Shown here piece after piece: positions 13,447-17,258 of a DNA stretch of 17,258 nt. How positions within the stretch are numbered: position 1 is the first letter of the stretch; each line of letters starts with the position of its first letter. Origin of the DNA: an uncultured Selenomonadales bacterium (GTDB lineage: Bacteria; Bacillota; Negativicutes; Selenomonadales; Selenomonadaceae); assembly GCA_937915725.1 (NCBI GenBank), contig CALGGV010000209.1, positions 1 to 17,258 of the forward strand. The letters run 5' to 3'. Made by a program: the position numbers and the translations under genes. Under the pieces are notes generated by a model. It was not told the DNA's origin. It did not search any database and saw only the letters and a list, made by a program, of their open reading frames with translations.

Positions 13447-14787
13447 ATGATAAAAAATGAAATCAGCTTAAGAAGATTAAGAAATGTAATTGACGAATGC
13501 AAAACGATAAAACTTACGGGAAAAGTTGTGCAAGTTGTAGGATTAGTAATTGAAACGAGCGGACCTGCAGTAAGTGTGGGCGAACTTTGCTACATTTACC
13601 CAAAAACTCCAAATTTGCCGCCAATTCCGGCTGAAGTTGTCGGATTTCGTGAAGGAAAAGTAATGTTAATGCCGGTAGGCGAAATGCAAGGCGTAGGTCC
13701 GGGCTGTGAAGTTATAGCCGCGCAAAAAACATTACAAGTAAAAGTTGGGGAAGAACTTTTGGGGCGCGTTTTGGACGGCTTAGGAAATCCAATGGACGGC
13801 TTGCCGCCAATAGAATCAAAAATTGAATATCCTTTGCAAGCTCCGCCGCCGCCGCCTTTAAAACGTCCGCGTATCAAAGAAAATCTTTATGTTGGAGTTC
13901 GCGCAGTTGACGGCTTAATGACTTTGGGCAGTGGACAGCGAATTGGAATTATGGCGGGCTCCGGCGTTGGAAAATCTACCCTTCTTTCAATGATAGCGCG
14001 TAACACGGAGGCAGATATTAGCGTTATTGCGCTTGTAGGCGAGCGCGGGCGTGAAGTTAGGGATTTTATTGAACGTGATCTAGGCGAGGAAGGCTTGAAA
14101 CGCGCGGTTGTAGTTGTTGCAACTTCAGATCAGCCGGCACTTGTAAGAATCAAGGGCGCAATGACTGCTACAGCTATTGCTGAATATTTTCGAGACAACG
14201 GACACAAAGTAATTTTGATGATGGATTCAGTAACGCGTTTTGCAATGGCGCAACGTGAAGTTGGATTAACAATCGGCGAACCGCCTGCAACGCGCGGTTA
14301 TACGCCTTCAGTATTTGCACTTTTGCCGCGGTTATTGGAACGCGCCGGTACAAGTGACACGGGCTCCATTACCGGAATTTATACAGTTTTGGTTGACGGC
14401 GACGATATGAACGAGCCAATAGCGGACGCCGTGCGCTCCATTTTGGACGGTCATATAGTTTTGGATAGAAATATTGCCGCGCAAAATCATTTTCCTGCTA
14501 TTGATGTTTTGGGCAGTGTAAGCCGCGTAATGAATGAAGTTGTAAGCCCTGAACATTTGCAAGCCGCGCAGAATATGCGGGCGTTAATGGCTACTTACCG
14601 CGACGCTGAAGATTTAATTCACATTGGCGCGTACGTCAAAGGCTCCAGCAAAAGAATTGATACCGCTATTGCAAAAATCGACGCTATTAACAGTTTTTTA
14701 TGTCAAGGAATTTTTGAAGTTGACACTTACGAAATTACAAAGAAAAAATTAATTTCAATTTCCGGACAACCTTTAGCCGCAGGTTAA
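13447..14787 (+). CDS. fliI: Flagellum-specific ATPase FliI (type III export ATPase)
   Basis: This is the ATPase of the flagellar type III export apparatus at the cytoplasmic face of the basal body, related to the F1 beta subunit. In 446 aa, the N-terminal beta-barrel domain ends near 130, followed by a proline run and the family start RPRIKENLYVGVRAVDGLMTLGSGQR. The P-loop AGSGVGKST is at 170-178, GERGREVRDFIE follows, then Walker B VILMMDSVTRFA, and the GEPPATRGYTPSVFALLPRLLERAG stretch is typical of FliI/YscN. Length is normal. ATG 13447 is preferred over ATG 13441 because GAGGA (13436-13440) directly abuts the latter. The gene stands alone: fliH is not upstream and fliJ is not downstream, unlike the usual fliFGHIJ order, and it has its own near-consensus promoter. 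A non-flagellar export ATPase is the main alternative. Confidence 0.92.
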   Translation: MIKNEISLRRLRNVIDECKTIKLTGKVVQVVGLVIETSGPAVSVGELCYIYPKTPNLPPIPAEVVGFREGKVMLMPVGEMQGVGPGCEVIAAQKTLQVKVGEELLGRVLDGLGNPMDGLPPIESKIEYPLQAPPPPPLKRPRIKENLYVGVRAVDGLMTLGSGQRIGIMAGSGVGKSTLLSMIARNTEADISVIALVGERGREVRDFIERDLGEEGLKRAVVVVATSDQPALVRIKGAMTATAIAEYFRDNGHKVILMMDSVTRFAMAQREVGLTIGEPPATRGYTPSVFALLPRLLERAGTSDTGSITGIYTVLVDGDDMNEPIADAVRSILDGHIVLDRNIAAQNHFPAIDVLGSVSRVMNEVVSPEHLQAAQNMRALMATYRDAEDLIHIGAYVKGSSKRIDTAIAKIDAINSFLCQGIFEVDTYEITKKKLISISGQPLAAG

Positions 14788-15124
14788 TTTTTGGGATAAT
14801 GTCAAGTTTTATATGAAAACAGTTGTTGTACTAAAAAAACGCTTGATATTTTCAGATTAAGTTCAATTTATTCAATTTGTTACAAATCGCTAGGCACGTT
14901 GTGACTAACCGAATAAAACTTCCTCAAATCCGACAAAATCGGGCGTAATTTTCGCTATTGTAATTGAATTTTCGCCGGCGGTTTTTATGTTAAATTCGGA
15001 AAGCTACGCACGGTTTTTTAAAACCTGCTGTTAAACTTTTTTTCATTTGGAAGTTTGCTGAACAATGGAGGTAATAAACATAGATAATTCAATGAAAAAT
15101 CTCCATTTGAAATAAATTAAAACG

Positions 15125-15147
15125 CTCGGTAAGTTGCCGAGTTTTTT
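15125..15147 (+). terminator. Intrinsic terminator upstream of the alcohol dehydrogenase
   Basis: CTCGGTA pairs with TGCCGAG (7 bp with one G-U pair) around loop AGT, followed by six T. It is the first good terminator after fliI and lies about 340 nt beyond its stop. Confidence 0.85.
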
Positions 15148-15171
15148 AGTTTTAGGTAAAAATTTTGAAAC

Positions 15172-15200
15172 TTGACCGTTGCAAAAGAAACTGTTAGACT
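15172..15200 (+). promoter_or_regulatory. Promoter of the alcohol dehydrogenase-glycosylase operon
   Basis: TTGACC (15172-15177) and TAGACT (15195-15200) are 17 nt apart. Transcription would start near 15207, about 25 nt before the ATG at 15232. The longer frame opening with TTG at 15172 overlaps this promoter and is therefore not used. Confidence 0.65.
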
Positions 15201-15231
15201 TGAAAAGAAAAATGAGAAAGGGCGGTTGAGG

Positions 15232-16416
15232 ATGCATAATTTTGAATATTACACTCCCACAAGGATAATTTTTGGGCGTGGCGCAGAAAAAAGCGTTGGA
15301 ATCCTGATAAAAAAATATGGCGGTAAACGTGTCTTAATACATTATGGAATGGGTAGCGCGGTAAAATCCGGTTTAATCGGAAGAGTCAAGGAACTTTTGG
15401 ACGAGGCGGGAATTTTTCACGTAGAATTGGGCGGCGTTGTACCTAATCCACACCTTGATAAAGTTCGTACAGGATTTGCGCAAGGTACATTAAATCAAGT
15501 AGATTTTATTTTGGCGGTAGGTGGCGGCAGTGTAATAGATTCAGCTAAGGCTATAGCGTTTGCGCTTGCCGAGCCGAAAGAGGACGTTTGGGAACTTTTT
15601 GAACGCAAAAGAACTCCTAAGGCATCGTTGCCTGTCGGTTCAATTTTGACAATAGCGGCGGCGGGCAGTGAAATGAGCCGAAATGTTGTTATCCTAAATG
15701 AAGAAACAAAGAAAAAGCGCAGTTTTGGGGACGCGCTTGCACGCCCTAAATTTGCAATTATGAATCCTGAACTTACAATGAGTTTACCGGATTATCAAAC
15801 GGCGGCGGGTTGCGTTGATATTATGATGCACACTATGGAAAGATATTTTACAAACGGCGGCAATATGCAACTTACTGACGCTATTGCTGAAGGACTTTTG
15901 AAAACTGTTATGCACAATGCAAATATTCTTCGCCTCAACCCCAAAAATTATAACGCGCGCGCAGAAATTATGTGGGCGTCAAGTTTAGCGCACAACGGCT
16001 TAACCGGTTGCGGAAATGACGGCGGCGATTTCGCTACTCATAATTTGGAATATGAAATTAACGGTATGTTTAACACGACACACGGCGCGGGACTTTCGGC
16101 ACTTTGGGGAAGTTGGGCGCGTTATGTTTACAGAAGTTGCTTGCCGCGTTTTACTCAATTTGCCGTAAATGTTATGGGCGTAAATCCCGTCGGCTTAACT
16201 GATGATGAATTGGCACTGCGCGGGATTGAAGAATTGGAAATTTTTTACAGAAAAATTGGTATGCCTACAAAACTTTCTGAACTTGGAGTTAATCCGACTG
16301 ATGATCAAATTCACGAAATGGCGGAATCCTGCGAAAAAGCAACCGGCGGCGGTGTTGGCTCGGCAAAAAGACTTTATTTTGACGATATGATTAATATTTA
16401 CGAAATGGCAAGATGA
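15232..16416 (+). CDS. Iron-containing alcohol dehydrogenase, YqhD/butanol dehydrogenase-like
   Basis: This is a cytosolic metal-dependent dehydrogenase, most likely reducing aldehydes to alcohols with NAD(P)H. In 394 aa, the nucleotide-binding GGGSVIDSAKA is at 97-107 and the N-terminal YGMGSAVKSG segment resembles the NADPH-binding loop of YqhD. The metal ligands appear as D196 and H200 (CVDIMMH), H270 (FATHNLEYE) and H284 (TTHGAG), almost the same positions as in E. coli YqhD. Length is usual. ATG 15232 is chosen over the TTG at 15172 because the family start (HNFEYYTPTRIIFG) follows it directly and a purine-rich AAGGG binding site precedes it. Its stop overlaps the start of the glycosylase gene (ATGA), so the two are an operon. 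YqhD relatives scavenge reactive aldehydes; a fermentative butanol dehydrogenase role is the alternative. Confidence 0.94.
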   Translation: MHNFEYYTPTRIIFGRGAEKSVGILIKKYGGKRVLIHYGMGSAVKSGLIGRVKELLDEAGIFHVELGGVVPNPHLDKVRTGFAQGTLNQVDFILAVGGGSVIDSAKAIAFALAEPKEDVWELFERKRTPKASLPVGSILTIAAAGSEMSRNVVILNEETKKKRSFGDALARPKFAIMNPELTMSLPDYQTAAGCVDIMMHTMERYFTNGGNMQLTDAIAEGLLKTVMHNANILRLNPKNYNARAEIMWASSLAHNGLTGCGNDGGDFATHNLEYEINGMFNTTHGAGLSALWGSWARYVYRSCLPRFTQFAVNVMGVNPVGLTDDELALRGIEELEIFYRKIGMPTKLSELGVNPTDDQIHEMAESCEKATGGGVGSAKRLYFDDMINIYEMAR

Positions 16417-16991
16417 AACTTCCACGAGGATTTTATTTGCGTTCCGGCTTAGAAGTTGCAAAAGATTTAATTGGCAAAAAATTAGTTCATAATTCGGCGG
16501 CAGGTTTAACGGCGGGAATTATCGTTGAAGTTGAGGCTTATATGGGCAAAATTGACGCGGCGGCGCACGCTTACAAAGGGCGAACTAAGCGCACTGAAAT
16601 TACTTTTGGCGAAGGCGGCTTTGCTTATATTTATTTGATTTACGGCAAAAATATTTGTATGAATGTGGTTGCAAACGTTGCAGAAATTCCGGAGGCAATT
16701 TTGATACGCGCCCTGCAACCTGTCGCAGGAATTAATTTAATGCAGGAACGGCGGCAAAAAAATAATCTGCGCGAATTGTGCAACGGTCCGAGCAAATTAA
16801 CTCAAGCAATGGCAATTACAAAAAATCATTACGGCGTTGACTTGTGCGGCGATAAATTGTTTATTGAAACTGTTGAGAATTTTCAGACGGAAATTTTGGC
16901 AACAAAAAGAATCAATATTGACTACGCGGGCGATGCCGCAAATTTCCTTTGGCGTTTCGTTCAGAAAAATAATAATTTTGTTTCAAAATAA
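16413..16991 (+). CDS. mpg: 3-methyladenine DNA glycosylase, AAG/MPG family
   Basis: This base-excision repair glycosylase removes alkylated purines such as 3-methyladenine, and in some members hypoxanthine and ethenoadenine. The 192-aa protein has the AAG signatures: LIGKKLVH near the start, the active-site EVEAYMG (about 40-46) with DAAAHAYKGRTKRTE after it, then FGEGGFAYIYLIYG and NGPSKLTQAM. Length is typical of bacterial members. The ATG overlaps the dehydrogenase stop as ATGA and has no strong ribosome binding site of its own, so translation is probably coupled. It yields abasic sites, the substrate for the exodeoxyribonuclease III encoded 5 kb away in this window. A terminator follows. 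Confidence 0.94.
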   Translation: MKLPRGFYLRSGLEVAKDLIGKKLVHNSAAGLTAGIIVEVEAYMGKIDAAAHAYKGRTKRTEITFGEGGFAYIYLIYGKNICMNVVANVAEIPEAILIRALQPVAGINLMQERRQKNNLRELCNGPSKLTQAMAITKNHYGVDLCGDKLFIETVENFQTEILATKRINIDYAGDAANFLWRFVQKNNNFVSK

Positions 16992-17013
16992 AATTTAAAT
17001 CCGCAATAAAAAA

Positions 17014-17057
17014 CGCGCAGTACAAACGCTTTAATTCTTACTGCGCGGCTTTTTTTA
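17014..17057 (+). terminator. Intrinsic terminator of the dehydrogenase-glycosylase operon
   Basis: CGCGCAGTA (17014-17022) pairs perfectly over 9 bp with TACTGCGCG (17039-17047) around a 16-nt loop. A run of eight T follows after GC. Confidence 0.88.
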
Positions 17058-17093
17058 TTTTGCTGAATAAATTCTAGCCTCAAATGGTTTTAG

Positions 17094-17258
17094 GAGTTGT
17101 TTACGAAAATTTAACAAGTCGGCTTTTCTTTCTTTAGAAGAAAGAAAAGTCTAACAAAAGAAAGAATCGACGCCCGCCTGCGTTTTTCGCGTTTAAGGTT
17201 ACAAAATTTAAAGTAACCTCCGCGTTTACTCACGTTTTCTTAGTCTTAAAGTCACAAG
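17094..17258 (+). repeat. Dispersed palindromic intergenic repeat, copy B (cut by window edge)
   Basis: This matches copy A from GAGTTGTTTAC onward. Shared blocks include AACAAGTCGGC, the TTTCTTTCTT/AAGAAAGAAA hairpin with loop TAG, AAAGAAAGAATCGACGCC, CGCCTGCGTTTTTCGCG, CTCACGTT and CTTAAAGTCACAAG at the window end. The middle differs and in B contains GGTTAC ... GTAACC, a compact inverted repeat absent from A. The right arm of the large stem lies beyond the window. It again directly follows a gene's terminator. Confidence 0.75.

Larger units (their letters stand above)
14788..15231. other. Geneless stretch between fliI and the alcohol dehydrogenase
   Basis: About 440 bp without a recognisable gene. 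Only very short frames exist, for example 16 codons from ATG 15065. It holds a GC-rich 8-nt palindrome CGCCGGCG (14973-14980), a possible pairing of AATGGAG (15064-15070) with CTCCATT (15101-15107), the terminator at 15125 and the promoter at 15172. No known riboswitch or T-box signature was recognised. It could be a long 3' region of fliI, a small RNA, or the remains of a lost gene. Confidence 0.5.

Noticed and set aside
15065..15115. 16-codon frame from ATG 15065 as a leader peptide of the alcohol dehydrogenase
   Set aside because: It has no regulatory codon run, no proper ribosome binding site, and a terminator plus a separate promoter lie between it and the gene.
14788..15171. Riboswitch or T-box upstream of the alcohol dehydrogenase
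   Set aside because: No known conserved element was recognised, and the dehydrogenase has its own promoter after the terminator.

Overview
The window looks like chromosomal DNA of a low-GC Gram-positive-lineage bacterium (Bacillota). A Negativicutes/Selenomonadales-type host is my best guess, at low confidence. The support is a Firmicutes-like DXR C-terminus, strong GGAG(G)-type ribosome binding sites often spaced about 10 nt, several TTG and GTG starts, a flagellar FliI ATPase, a large DUF3656-type U32 protein and anaerobe-style redox enzymes (an aldo/keto reductase with two 4Fe-4S motifs and a YqhD/BDH-like iron alcohol dehydrogenase). No rRNA, tRNA, CRISPR array, transposase or phage gene was seen.

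Layout. (1) 1-463: the 3' end of dxr, isoprenoid synthesis. (2) 482-6684: a DNA-methylation island. A 204-aa PD-(D/E)XK protein (minus strand, probable restriction endonuclease) is divergent from a plus-strand run of four genes: a gamma-class N6-adenine methyltransferase, a C5-cytosine methyltransferase, a threonine ammonia-lyase (ilvA) and a type III Mod-like adenine methyltransferase with no Res subunit beside it. A bidirectional terminator closes the island. (3) 6742-9729, minus strand: a U32-family protein followed by a beta-carbonic anhydrase. (4) 9887-11281: a secreted N-acetylmuramoyl-L-alanine amidase, convergent and overlapping with exodeoxyribonuclease III. (5) 11449-12567: the ferredoxin-like aldo/keto reductase with its own promoter and terminator. 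(6) 12639-13446: a G7 tract inside a promoter, a tiny two-helix membrane protein, a dispersed palindromic repeat, and three terminator-like hairpins, two of which share an exact 26-nt sequence. (7) 13447-14787: a solitary fliI. (8) 14788-15231: a geneless stretch ending in a terminator and a promoter. (9) 15232-16991: the iron alcohol dehydrogenase overlapping a 3-methyladenine DNA glycosylase, then a terminator. (10) 17094-end: a second copy of the palindromic repeat, cut by the window edge.

How it fits together. The adenine and cytosine methyltransferases plus the nuclease resemble a type II restriction-modification system with two different modification enzymes, as known for asymmetric sites methylated at adenine on one strand and cytosine on the other. 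ilvA is embedded in the island and its end carries the ribosome binding site of the orphan Mod. The dehydrogenase-glycosylase pair may join aldehyde detoxification with repair of aldehyde-derived base lesions. The most unusual non-coding signals are the G-tract promoter with a too-short spacer (possible phase variation), the structured repeat that flanks the fliI-adh-mpg block, and an apparent AUU start on the adenine methyltransferase.
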